Shown here in pieces: positions 1-5,432 of a stretch of 8,029 nucleotides of DNA; the first letter of the stretch is position 1; the number at the start of each line of letters is the position of its first letter. Origin of the DNA: JBOGED01 sp050743625. Its GTDB lineage: Bacteria; Actinomycetota; Nitriliruptoria; Euzebyales; Egibacteraceae. The translations under genes and the position numbers were made by a program. The notes beneath the pieces are model-generated. The model ran no database searches. It was given only the letters and a program-made list of their open reading frames with translations, and was not told the origin of the DNA. The stretch covers positions 1-8,029 of the forward strand of contig JBOGED010000194.1 in assembly GCA_050743625.1 (NCBI GenBank). Reading direction: 5' to 3'.

Positions 1-60
1 GGATATCGGCGGAATACAGGCTGTTGTTGAATCTCGCGGTACCGCCGGTCGGGGGTGCTC

Positions 61-99
61 GAGCCTGACCTGCAGTTTTCCTCCGGATACGAGGGAAAG
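61..99. repeat. 39-bp direct repeat, copy 1 (degenerate hairpin)
   Basis: This unit aligns without gaps to 123-161 with 35 of 39 identical bases, at a 62-bp period. Both begin GAGCCTGACC and continue through GCAGTTTTCCTCCG. In this copy the hairpin is imperfect: TTTCC-TC can pair with GAGGGAAA only with a bulge. It looks like the decayed partner of the downstream copy. No function is assigned. Confidence 0.6.
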
Positions 100-122
100 T
101 CGCGCCTCAAGCTTGACCGAGC

Positions 123-167
123 GAGCCTGACCCGCAGTTTTCCTCCGAATACGGAGGAAAGCTGCGG
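123..167. repeat. 39-bp direct repeat, copy 2, with strong 16-bp hairpin
   Basis: Repeat copy 2 (123-161) contains, and runs slightly beyond, a near-perfect stem-loop at 132-167. The left arm 132-147 pairs with 152-167 across a four-base AATA loop. All 16 pairs are Watson-Crick except one T-G wobble (138 with 161). The core is TTTCCTCCG / CGGAGGAAA. No T-run follows on either strand, so a classic intrinsic terminator is not supported. An interspersed palindromic repeat or the end of a mobile element is at least as likely. Confidence 0.65.
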
Positions 168-276
168 TGTGACTGGCCCAGGGCGCCTACAGGCCCTTCG
201 ACGGTTGGCCTGCGCTCACCGCCACGCGCCTCGATTTGCGACAGCCTCAATACCGCCGATATCCCGCACACAACTG

Positions 277-293
277 CTGACCGCGACGGTCAG
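277..293 (-). terminator. possible short terminator hairpin downstream of the Uma2-family gene
   Basis: CTGACCG (277-283) and CGGTCAG (287-293) form a perfect 7-bp stem with a three-base loop. It lies about 42 bases beyond the stop codon of the minus-strand nuclease gene. There is no U-tract, which is common for high-GC actinobacterial terminators, so this is only a candidate. Confidence 0.25.
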
Positions 294-334
294 ACCGAAC
301 CAGGACAAACCACAACGTTATTCCTGCCCAGACC

Positions 335-904
335 CTAAGGTCCGGCGTCTTCGAGCAACTCTCTCACGCCGAGGACGAAACCTGGCAACTGAGGCGAGGT
401 GAGCGTGTCGTCCATCCCGAGCAACGTCGGCAGCCCGTACATGCCGTCGCACAGCCGGTAGACCTCGACCCGGTCGGCATCCAGGTCCACATACCAGTAC
501 TCGGGCACCCCGAACCGCTGGTACAGCTCCCGCTTCCGCACCAGCTCGAGGCGGCGCATGGACGGGGAGGACACCTCGACGACCAGGTCGGCGGAGCTCA
601 CGAACCTCGGCTCCTCGCGGTCGACGTGCTCGGGCCTGATATAGAGCACGTCCGGCTCTACGACGTTCGCGTCTGAAAACTTGACGTCCAATGGCGCCAC
701 GTAGACCTCGCCACCGTTCTCCTTGACGTACACGAGAAGTCTTGAGGCGAGCTCAAGAATGACCCGCTGGTGTCGCCTCACCGGCGCCGCCGTCACGATG
801 AGCTCCCCGTCGATGAGCTCCCGCCGCAGGTTGTCGTCGGGGAACGACGCCAGGTCGTCGTAGGTGAGCCCGGTGTAGGTGGCCGCTGGGTCTGACATCT
901 CCAT
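335..904 (-). CDS. Uma2 family (DUF820) PD-(D/E)XK endonuclease-like protein
   Basis: The product is 189 residues from the ATG at 904. Its layout is that of the Uma2/DUF820 family: an N-terminal LTYDDLASFP segment (13-22), the LIDGEL motif (30-35), VEPDVLYI (82-89), LVVEVSSPS (107-115) and KRELYQRFGVPEYWYVD (124-140). Candidate PD-(D/E)XK fold residues are D85, E110 and K124. Family members are plentiful in actinobacteria and cyanobacteria; their biological role is poorly defined, and nuclease activity is inferred from the fold. The frame stays open upstream to 997, but that would run into the preceding dehydrogenase gene, and family similarity begins after the internal ATGs. The second ATG at 898 is an equally plausible start, and neither has a clear Shine-Dalgarno site. 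The gap to the preceding gene is 55 bp, so co-transcription is possible but not shown. Confidence 0.85.
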   Translation of the reverse strand: MEMSDPAATYTGLTYDDLASFPDDNLRRELIDGELIVTAAPVRRHQRVILELASRLLVYVKENGGEVYVAPLDVKFSDANVVEPDVLYIRPEHVDREEPRFVSSADLVVEVSSPSMRRLELVRKRELYQRFGVPEYWYVDLDADRVEVYRLCDGMYGLPTLLGMDDTLTSPQLPGFVLGVRELLEDAGP

Positions 905-918
905 GGAGGGAGACGCTA

Positions 919-940
919 CGTCAGCTTTGCGGAACTGACG
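919..940. promoter_or_regulatory. inverted repeat CGTCAG-N10-CTGACG upstream of the Uma2-family gene
   Basis: CGTCAG at 919-924 and CTGACG at 935-940 are exact reverse complements with a ten-base spacer. They lie 15 bp upstream of the nuclease start, inside the only intergenic gap on this strand. The same hexamers occur in the opposite order, three bases apart, directly upstream of the Lrp-type gene (3946-3960). The dyad could be an operator or a weak terminator for the lat operon; chance is not excluded. Confidence 0.25.
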
Positions 941-959
941 AGTCTTTACGTGGACCCGA

Positions 960-2513
960 TCAGGGCGACAGCCGGAAGTCCAAGTCGGCCGTGACATCGG
1001 CCACGTCGATCTGGGCCTTTTGGAGCTTGCCGGCGTAGTCCCAGTTCATCGCCTGCCAGCGGGTGAACTGGTCCAGGACCCAGATCCCGGACTGGCGGCT
1101 GCCGTTGCCGGACTTGCCGTTGCCGCCGAAGGGGAGGTGGGCCTCGGCGCCGGACGTCGAGTTGTTCACGCTGACCATTCCCGCACCGACCCGCTCACGG
1201 AAGCGGAACGCATGGCGAGGAGCGCGGGTGTAGATGGCCGAGGAGAGCCCGTAGCCATGCCCGTTGGCAAGCTCGACCGCCTCATCGAAGTCGTCGAACC
1301 GCGCGATACCGACGATCGGGCCGAACGTCTCGGTACGGTACAGCTCATCCTTGGCCGTGACGCCGTCGACGATCGTCGGGTGGCAGTACAAGCCAATCTC
1401 GGGGTCACCGACGAAGCCTTGCCGCGGGTTACTCCGAGTGATACGCCCGACACCCGTCGACCCGTGCAAGGTGTGGTGAGCCTCGACGAGGTCAAGCCAG
1501 CCGAGGAACCGGTCGCAGAACACCTGGGTCATCATCGGCCCGTAGAGCACGTCCCGGGTCGGGTCGCCGATCGGCGCGGCGCGGGTGGCCGCGTCGAAGC
1601 GCCGCAGGAAGTCGCCGTGTACGGACGTGTGCACGATCGCGGTACCCAGCGAGGTGCAGCGTTGGCCAGCGGTGCCGAAACCGCTGAACAAGGCCCCCTC
1701 GACCGCCAGGTCAAGGTCGGCGTCGGGCATCACCACCATGGGATTGTTGCCACCCAGCTCCAGGCAAGGGCTCTGCAGGTGCCTGCCGCACAGCTCACCG
1801 ATACGACGGCCGACCTCTGACGACCCGGTGAACCCGACCTTGTCGACCAGTCCCGCGTCCAGCGCCCGGGACAGCCCGTCAAACGTCGAGGGCCCGCCGG
1901 CGATGACCATGTTCAGCAGCCCGTCCGGCAGGCCGGCGTGGGCGAACAGCTCGGTCAACGCCTCCGCGATCGCCGGCGTGTACTCGGCCGGCTTCCACAC
2001 CACGGCGTTGCCGCACAGCAGCGCGGGGACCAGGTACCAGGCCGGCACCGCGACGGGAAAGTTCCCCGCGGTGACGATCACGGCGACCCCCACAGGCATC
2101 CGGAACGTGAATAGCTGCTTGTCCGGCATCTCGCTGGGAACCGTCTGACCGTAGAGCCGCCGACCCTCGCCGAGGAAGAAGGTGCAGGTGTCGACGATCT
2201 CCTGGACCTCGCCGCGGGACTCGGCCAGCGGCTTGCCGATCTCGCGCGTCACGAGGCGGGCGAGCGTGTCGATGTTCGCCTCGACCAACCGGCCGATCTG
2301 CTGGATCACTCGGCCACGAACCGGCGCGGGCGTGGCCGCCCACGACGCCTGGGCCGCACGTGCCGCATGGCAGGCCTCGACAAGCGTCGCCGCGTCGCCC
2401 AGCAGCGCCTCGGCGACGATCTCGTCTGTATGAGCGGGATTGCGCGAGGGCAGACGCCCGCCGGGCGCGCCGTCGCACCATCGCCCGGCGATGAACGAGC
2501 CGACACCCCTCAT
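960..2513 (-). CDS. pcd: L-piperideine-6-carboxylate / 2-aminoadipate-6-semialdehyde dehydrogenase (ALDH7-like)
   Basis: This 517-residue NAD(P)-dependent aldehyde dehydrogenase should oxidise 2-aminoadipate 6-semialdehyde (in equilibrium with piperideine-6-carboxylate) to L-2-aminoadipate in the cytosol. ALDH landmarks are complete: TAGNFP with the oxyanion Asn at 151, WKPAE with K174, FTGSSEVG (228-235), ELGGNN with the general base E252, GTAGQRC with the nucleophile C286, and ETFGPI with E395. ELGGNNP plus GTAGQRCTS is typical of the ALDH7/antiquitin branch rather than generic ALDHs. The start is fixed by context: ATG overlaps the lat stop as ATGA (2510-2513), and GAGGA lies 7 bases upstream inside the lat end. 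The substrate is inferred mainly from coupling to lat, whose product is this semialdehyde. The symbol pcd (or amaB) is by analogy. Confidence 0.88.
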   Translation of the reverse strand: MRGVGSFIAGRWCDGAPGGRLPSRNPAHTDEIVAEALLGDAATLVEACHAARAAQASWAATPAPVRGRVIQQIGRLVEANIDTLARLVTREIGKPLAESRGEVQEIVDTCTFFLGEGRRLYGQTVPSEMPDKQLFTFRMPVGVAVIVTAGNFPVAVPAWYLVPALLCGNAVVWKPAEYTPAIAEALTELFAHAGLPDGLLNMVIAGGPSTFDGLSRALDAGLVDKVGFTGSSEVGRRIGELCGRHLQSPCLELGGNNPMVVMPDADLDLAVEGALFSGFGTAGQRCTSLGTAIVHTSVHGDFLRRFDAATRAAPIGDPTRDVLYGPMMTQVFCDRFLGWLDLVEAHHTLHGSTGVGRITRSNPRQGFVGDPEIGLYCHPTIVDGVTAKDELYRTETFGPIVGIARFDDFDEAVELANGHGYGLSSAIYTRAPRHAFRFRERVGAGMVSVNNSTSGAEAHLPFGGNGKSGNGSRQSGIWVLDQFTRWQAMNWDYAGKLQKAQIDVADVTADLDFRLSP

Positions 2514-3832
2514 GAGGCGGTCCTCGCTATCACCCGGTGCATCGCCTTCAAGGCCAGCTCCAGCTCGTCCTCGGCGATCGTGAGCGCGGGCCGCAGCCGC
2601 ACGCAGCGGTCACCGCCGGACAGCACGACGACGCGCTCGTCGAGCCGGAGCCGGGTGACGACCTCGTCACGGGTCTCGGCGTCCACCAGGTCGAACGCGC
2701 ACAGCAGGCCACGACCGCGGACGTTCGATACCAGGAGTGGGTGCGCCGCCGCGAGCTCGGACAACCCGTCGAGGAGCTGCCTGCCGAGTCTTGCCGACCG
2801 GCTGATCAGCCCGTCGGACTCGATCACCTCGAGGTAGCGGCGAGCGCGGACCATGTCGGTCAGGTTGCCACCCCACGTGGAGTTCAGGCGTGACGAGACC
2901 ATCAGCGCGTTGTCCGGTACCTCGTCGATCCGGGCGCCGGCCATGATCCCGCAGACCTGCAGCTTCTTGCCGAAGGCGACGATGTCCGGGCGCAGGTCCA
3001 TCCGCTGGTAGGCCCACGCGCTGCCGGTCCCGCCGCAGCCGGTTTGCACCTCGTCGAGGATGAAGAGGGCGTCGTGCGCGAGGCAGAGCTCATGGATCGC
3101 CTGGAGGAACTCGGGCCGCAGGTGATTGTCGCCGCCCTCGCCCTGGATCGGCTCGGCGATGAAGCAGGCGATGTCGTCCGGGTTCTCCAGGAATGCTGCT
3201 CGTGCCTGGACCAACGCGCGGCGCTCCGCGGCCTCGACCTCACAGTGATAGCGATCGAGCGGGAACCGAGCCGCCGGCACACTGATGCGCGGCCAATCGA
3301 ACTTGGGATAGCGAGCGATCTTCACCGGCTCGGTGTTCGTCAGCGACATCGTGTACCCGCTGCGGCCGTGGAACGCCTGCTCCAGGTGGAGCACCTTGGT
3401 GCCGAGGAGCGGGGACCGGCCATGCGCCTCGTTGTGCTGCTGCTTCCAGTCGAACGCGACCTTCAGCGCGTTCTCGACGGCGAGCGCGCCACCCTCGACG
3501 AGGAAGAGGTGAGGTAGGGCGGGATCGCCGAGCACCCTGGTGAAGGTCTCGACGAACTCGGCCAGATGGGTCGTGTAGACGTCCGAGTTCGAGGGCTTGT
3601 TCAACGCCACCTCGGTCAACGTGGCCAGGAACTCGCGGTCCTCGGCCAGGGCCGGGTGGTTGATGCCGAGCGGGGCTGAGGCGAAGAAGCTGAACAGGTC
3701 GAGGTAGCGGCTCCCGTCCCTCGCGTCGACGATCCATGACCCGCGGCTGCGGGCGGTGTCGAGGACGAACTCGTACCCGTCGACGAGGAGGTGGCGGCGT
3801 AAGGTGTCGTGCACAGCGCTGGGCAAGACCAC
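2510..3832 (-). CDS. lat: L-lysine 6-aminotransferase (LAT)
   Basis: A class III PLP-dependent aminotransferase that transfers the epsilon-amino group of L-lysine to 2-oxoglutarate, giving 2-aminoadipate 6-semialdehyde and glutamate. The 440-residue product closely resembles mycobacterial LAT (Rv3290c) as recalled: ALNKPSNSDVY, VEGGALAVENALK, AFHGRSGYT, AEPIQGEGGD, DEVQTGCG (D260 contacts the PLP ring nitrogen), AFGKK (the first Lys, K289, should form the Schiff base) and SRLNSTWGGNLTDMVRARR. I place the start at GTG 3832 because AAGGGAG (3840-3846) is 7 bases upstream; the TTG at 3838 leaves only one base after the same site. It is the first gene of the operon with the dehydrogenase. In beta-lactam producers this pair feeds aminoadipate into cephamycin, but no such genes are visible here, so lysine catabolism or a stress role is more likely. 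Confidence 0.93.
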   Translation of the reverse strand: MVLPSAVHDTLRRHLLVDGYEFVLDTARSRGSWIVDARDGSRYLDLFSFFASAPLGINHPALAEDREFLATLTEVALNKPSNSDVYTTHLAEFVETFTRVLGDPALPHLFLVEGGALAVENALKVAFDWKQQHNEAHGRSPLLGTKVLHLEQAFHGRSGYTMSLTNTEPVKIARYPKFDWPRISVPAARFPLDRYHCEVEAAERRALVQARAAFLENPDDIACFIAEPIQGEGGDNHLRPEFLQAIHELCLAHDALFILDEVQTGCGGTGSAWAYQRMDLRPDIVAFGKKLQVCGIMAGARIDEVPDNALMVSSRLNSTWGGNLTDMVRARRYLEVIESDGLISRSARLGRQLLDGLSELAAAHPLLVSNVRGRGLLCAFDLVDAETRDEVVTRLRLDERVVVLSGGDRCVRLRPALTIAEDELELALKAMHRVIARTAS

Positions 3833-3839
3833 GAGCAAG

Positions 3840-3846
3840 CTCCCTT
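3840..3846 (-). promoter_or_regulatory. ribosome-binding site of lat (decides the GTG start)
   Basis: On the minus strand AAGGGAG is followed by seven bases and then GTG (3832-3830). An in-frame TTG at 3838-3836 is too close to this site to use it. The residues added by the TTG start (two) are not conserved in mycobacterial LAT as I recall it. Confidence 0.6.
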
Positions 3847-3848
3847 CT

Positions 3849-3888
3849 TCTCCCGGATGCTCTTATTGTCTCAGGGAGAGGTGGTCAA
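3849..3888 (-). promoter_or_regulatory. candidate lat promoter with overlapping Lrp-like operator dyad
   Basis: On the minus strand TTGACC (3888-3883) is a good -35, and AATAAG (3867-3862) a fair -10, with a 15-bp spacer that is shorter than ideal. A start near 3855 would give a short leader containing the lat RBS. Overlapping the -10 and spacer is an imperfect dyad: TCTCCC at 3849-3854 matches GGGAGA at 3874-3879, with inner GA/TC pairs and an AT-rich centre at about 3864. Lrp/AsnC proteins bind such AT-centred dyads, and the divergent gene encodes one. Binding here is inference; mycobacterial LrpA controlling divergent lat is the known precedent. Confidence 0.4.
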
Positions 3889-3945
3889 CCGGCATGAGCG
3901 CTCCGTCGGTCCTGGCCTGCAGGCGCGACGAACCGTGCGAAGGTG

Positions 3946-3960
3946 CTGACGATGCGTCAG
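3946..3960. promoter_or_regulatory. 15-bp perfect dyad upstream of the Lrp-type gene
   Basis: CTGACG (3946-3951), ATG, CGTCAG (3955-3960) form a perfect dyad immediately before the ribosome-binding region of the regulator gene. Fifteen base pairs is the size of a classical Lrp-family half-turn-symmetric site. Its position just before the RBS would suit autorepression. It lies 81 bp from the dyad over the lat promoter, so cooperative binding by an Lrp octamer is conceivable. Inference only. Confidence 0.35.
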
Positions 3961-3974
3961 GGGGTGAGCGGCGA

Positions 3975-4451
3975 ATGACGAGGATCGACAAGCTGGACCT
4001 GGCGCTGCTACAGGTACTCGCGGCCGACGGCCGGCTGGCCATGGCCGAGCTGGGTAGGCGCGTCGGGCTGTCGCGAACAGCGGCGCTCGCCCGCGTCCGC
4101 CGGCTCGAGGACCTTGGAGTGATCCGCGGCTACCACGCCGACATCTGCTTGCCCGGGCACACCGCGACGCACGCCGCCGCGCACGCCGCTCGTGTCGGGA
4201 TTGTCGTGAAGACCGCCGACGTCGCCGCCTACGTCCGCCGCCTCGCGGCGATGCCCGAGGTGCAAGAGGTCGAGACGCTGGCTGGCGAATACGACCTCCT
4301 CGTCCGTATCCGCGCCGGCAGCGCCTCACGGCTCGACGAGATCCTCGACCGCGTCAACGGGTGGCGCGAGACCCAGCGCACCACCACCTGGGTCGTGCTC
4401 AACCACTACCCGGTAGGTGGAGCTCCCCGAACAGGGATTTGGGGGCAATAG
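3975..4451 (+). CDS. Lrp/AsnC family transcriptional regulator, probable regulator of lat
   Basis: The 158-residue protein has the two-part Lrp/AsnC layout. An N-terminal winged HTH (about 4-55) contains DLALLQVLAADGRL, AELGRRVGLSRTAALARVRRL and GVIRGYHADI. A RAM ligand-binding domain (about 71-147) contains VKTADVAAYVRRLAAMPEV and AGEYDLLVRI, where the conserved Gly and Asp normally sit at the effector pocket. ATG 3975 is chosen because GGTGAG lies 6 bases upstream and the HTH starts at once; the frame is open further upstream but that reads into the lat promoter region. It is divergent from lat, the arrangement of M. tuberculosis lrpA (Rv3291c) and lat, where lysine or other amino acids act as effectors. 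The last eight or nine residues (APRTGIWGQ) are encoded by a palindrome and look like an added tail. Confidence 0.88.
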   Translation: MTRIDKLDLALLQVLAADGRLAMAELGRRVGLSRTAALARVRRLEDLGVIRGYHADICLPGHTATHAAAHAARVGIVVKTADVAAYVRRLAAMPEVQEVETLAGEYDLLVRIRAGSASRLDEILDRVNGWRETQRTTTWVVLNHYPVGGAPRTGIWGQ

Positions 4452-4470
4452 TGCCCCGAAATCCCTGTTC
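4429..4470 (+). terminator. long hairpin overlapping the regulator's stop codon
   Basis: The arms 4429-4447 and 4452-4470 pair over 18 of 19 positions (12 bp, one G-G mismatch, 6 bp) around a four-base loop ATAG. That loop contains the TAG stop (4449-4451) of the upstream regulator. No T-run follows. It may terminate regulator transcription before the methyltransferase gene, but a ribosome reaching the stop would cover the stem, which is unusual for a terminator. A second, mutually exclusive palindrome, TCCCTG-TT-CAGGGA (4462-4475), reuses the right arm. Confidence 0.5.
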
Positions 4471-4502
4471 AGGGACGTCCGGAGCAAGACCGTGAGGCAG
4501 CG

Positions 4503-5210
4503 ATGAGCCACTACGCGTTCGGGGACAACACCGCGGCCGCGCAACGGTTACGGCTGGTGGCCGAGATCTTCGCGCCCACGACCACGGCGTTCATCGCTCG
4601 CGCCGTCACCCGGCCGCCACGGCTCGCGGTCGACGTCGGGTGCGGACCCGGCCACACGACGCGGTTGCTCGCCGAAACCACGGGAGCGACGAGCACCGTC
4701 GGATTGGACTCCTCACGGGCGTTCCTGGACCTGGCCCGCCGAGATGCGCCAGGCGGCGTGCGCTTCATCGCGCACGATGTCACCACGGTTCCCTTCCCGG
4801 TCGCGGCAGCGGACGTCATCCTCGCGCGCTACATCCTGTCCCACCTCCCCCAGCCAGAGGCTGCCGCCGCGGCGTGGCGCACGCAACTCGCGCCCGGCGG
4901 CGTCCTGCTGCTGGAGGAGGTCGAGACGATCGAGACCTCGGAGCCCGCGTTCCGCGCCTACCTCGACGTCATGACCGAACGGATGCGGGCAGGCGGTGGT
5001 GAGCTGAAGATCGGGCCCCGGCTCGCGCGGCTCGGGCAGACCAGCGAGGTCGTGTCACTACGCCCTACGAACGGGGAGGCGGTCGGCATGTTTCTCCTGA
5101 ACCTCGAGGCTCAAGGTGACGGTGGCCCGCTCCGCGACGGGCTCTTGCGAATCGACCCACAAATGCGCACCATCGAGTGGCGACTTCGGCAGGTCATCGT
5201 CGTAAAGTAA
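4503..5210 (+). CDS. class I SAM-dependent methyltransferase, substrate unknown
   Basis: The 235-residue protein carries the Rossmann-fold methyltransferase motifs in order: motif I VDVGCGPG (43-50) for SAM, an acidic residue after strand 2 (D69 in VGLDSS), HDV at 91-93, ILARYILSHLP (106-116) as the post-motif II region, and motif III LAPGGVLLLEE (129-139). Its size and order suggest a small-molecule O-, N- or C-methyltransferase of the Methyltransf_11/25 type; no substrate-specific signature was recognised. ATG 4503 is preceded by GTGAGG about 6 bases upstream. It follows the Lrp-type gene by 51 bp, interrupted by the hairpin, so it may be an independent unit. The small membrane protein gene starts 26 bp after its stop and is probably co-transcribed. 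Confidence 0.85.
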   Translation: MSHYAFGDNTAAAQRLRLVAEIFAPTTTAFIARAVTRPPRLAVDVGCGPGHTTRLLAETTGATSTVGLDSSRAFLDLARRDAPGGVRFIAHDVTTVPFPVAAADVILARYILSHLPQPEAAAAAWRTQLAPGGVLLLEEVETIETSEPAFRAYLDVMTERMRAGGGELKIGPRLARLGQTSEVVSLRPTNGEAVGMFLLNLEAQGDGGPLRDGLLRIDPQMRTIEWRLRQVIVVK

Positions 5211-5236
5211 GGGAAGCGGACCGAACGGAGGAGGAG

Positions 5237-5389
5237 ATGCACGGCGGCGCTCATCCAGGCGACCACCTGCTGCTGCTGGCGATCTTCCTCGTGATGGTCG
5301 CCATGCTCGTGGGCGGCTTTTTCCTTATCTATCGACCCTTGAAGGCTCAGAGCGACAACCCGCCCCAGCCAGAGGACAACGAAGGCTGA
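5237..5389 (+). CDS. small single-pass membrane protein, function unknown
   Basis: A 50-residue protein with one strongly hydrophobic segment at about 11-32 (LLLLAIFLVMVAMLVGGFFL then IY), followed by a basic RPLK and an acidic, Pro-rich tail ending PEDNEG. The positive residues after the segment suggest the C-terminus is cytoplasmic, but the call is weak. The N-terminus carries three His in ten residues. The start is well supported: GGAGGAGG (5227-5234) lies directly upstream of ATG 5237. The frame is open back to 5177, but that ATG lies inside the methyltransferase gene and has no such site. The gene sits between the methyltransferase and the MerR operator. No family recognised. Confidence 0.65.
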   Translation: MHGGAHPGDHLLLLAIFLVMVAMLVGGFFLIYRPLKAQSDNPPQPEDNEG

Positions 5390-5393
5390 CCGC

Positions 5394-5424
5394 TTGACTC
5401 TCCCCTCGGGGGAGAGTAGAGGAT
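5394..5424 (+). promoter_or_regulatory. MerR-type promoter/operator of the merR-VOC-ogt/alkA operon
   Basis: TTGACT (5394-5399) is the -35. It overlaps a perfect dyad of ACTCTCCCC (5397-5405) and GGGGAGAGT (5409-5417) around TCG. With GAGGAT (5419-5424) as the -10, the spacer is 19 bp, the over-long spacing that MerR activators untwist. The more conventional alternative, TAGAGG (5417-5422), would give 17 bp. A start about 7-9 bases after 5424 would fall on or next to the merR ATG at 5433, so the transcript may be leaderless. The dyad is immediately upstream of a MerR gene, so autoregulation is the simple reading. Confidence 0.7.
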
Positions 5425-5432
5425 GCGGGGCT

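Larger units (their letters stand above)
1..264. repeat. 12-bp inverted repeat bracketing a repeat-rich non-coding segment
   Basis: Seen directly: GGATATCGGCGG at 1-12 has its exact reverse complement at 253-264. The segment between them holds a 10-bp palindrome (GCGGTACCGC, 36-45) and two copies of a hairpin-forming 39-bp repeat. It has no convincing coding content: the one long open frame (55-402) runs across the hairpins and into the antisense of the nuclease gene. The layout resembles a small non-autonomous element with terminal inverted repeats, but no target-site duplication can be tested because position 1 is the window edge. The element interpretation is inference. The rest of the gene-free stretch (265-334) shows only a short dyad at 277-293. 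Confidence 0.4.

Noticed and set aside
61..161. CRISPR array
   Set aside because: Only two imperfect copies with a 23-base gap and no further repeats or cas genes.
55..402. 115-codon open frame on the plus strand
   Set aside because: It runs through the hairpin repeats and into the antisense of the Uma2-family gene; no family features and no RBS.
905..997. Upstream extension of the Uma2-family gene to 997
   Set aside because: It would overlap the 3' end of the dehydrogenase gene, and the family similarity begins after the ATGs at 904/898.
1020..1820. 266-codon plus-strand frame antisense to the dehydrogenase gene
   Set aside because: A GC-rich shadow frame; the minus-strand product has all ALDH motifs.
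3833..3838. TTG 3838 as the start of lat
   Set aside because: Only one base separates it from AAGGGAG; GTG 3832 has a seven-base spacing.
3756..3974. N-terminal extension of the Lrp-type protein
   Set aside because: It would be translated through the lat 5' end and the divergent promoter region; the HTH begins right after ATG 3975, which has an RBS.
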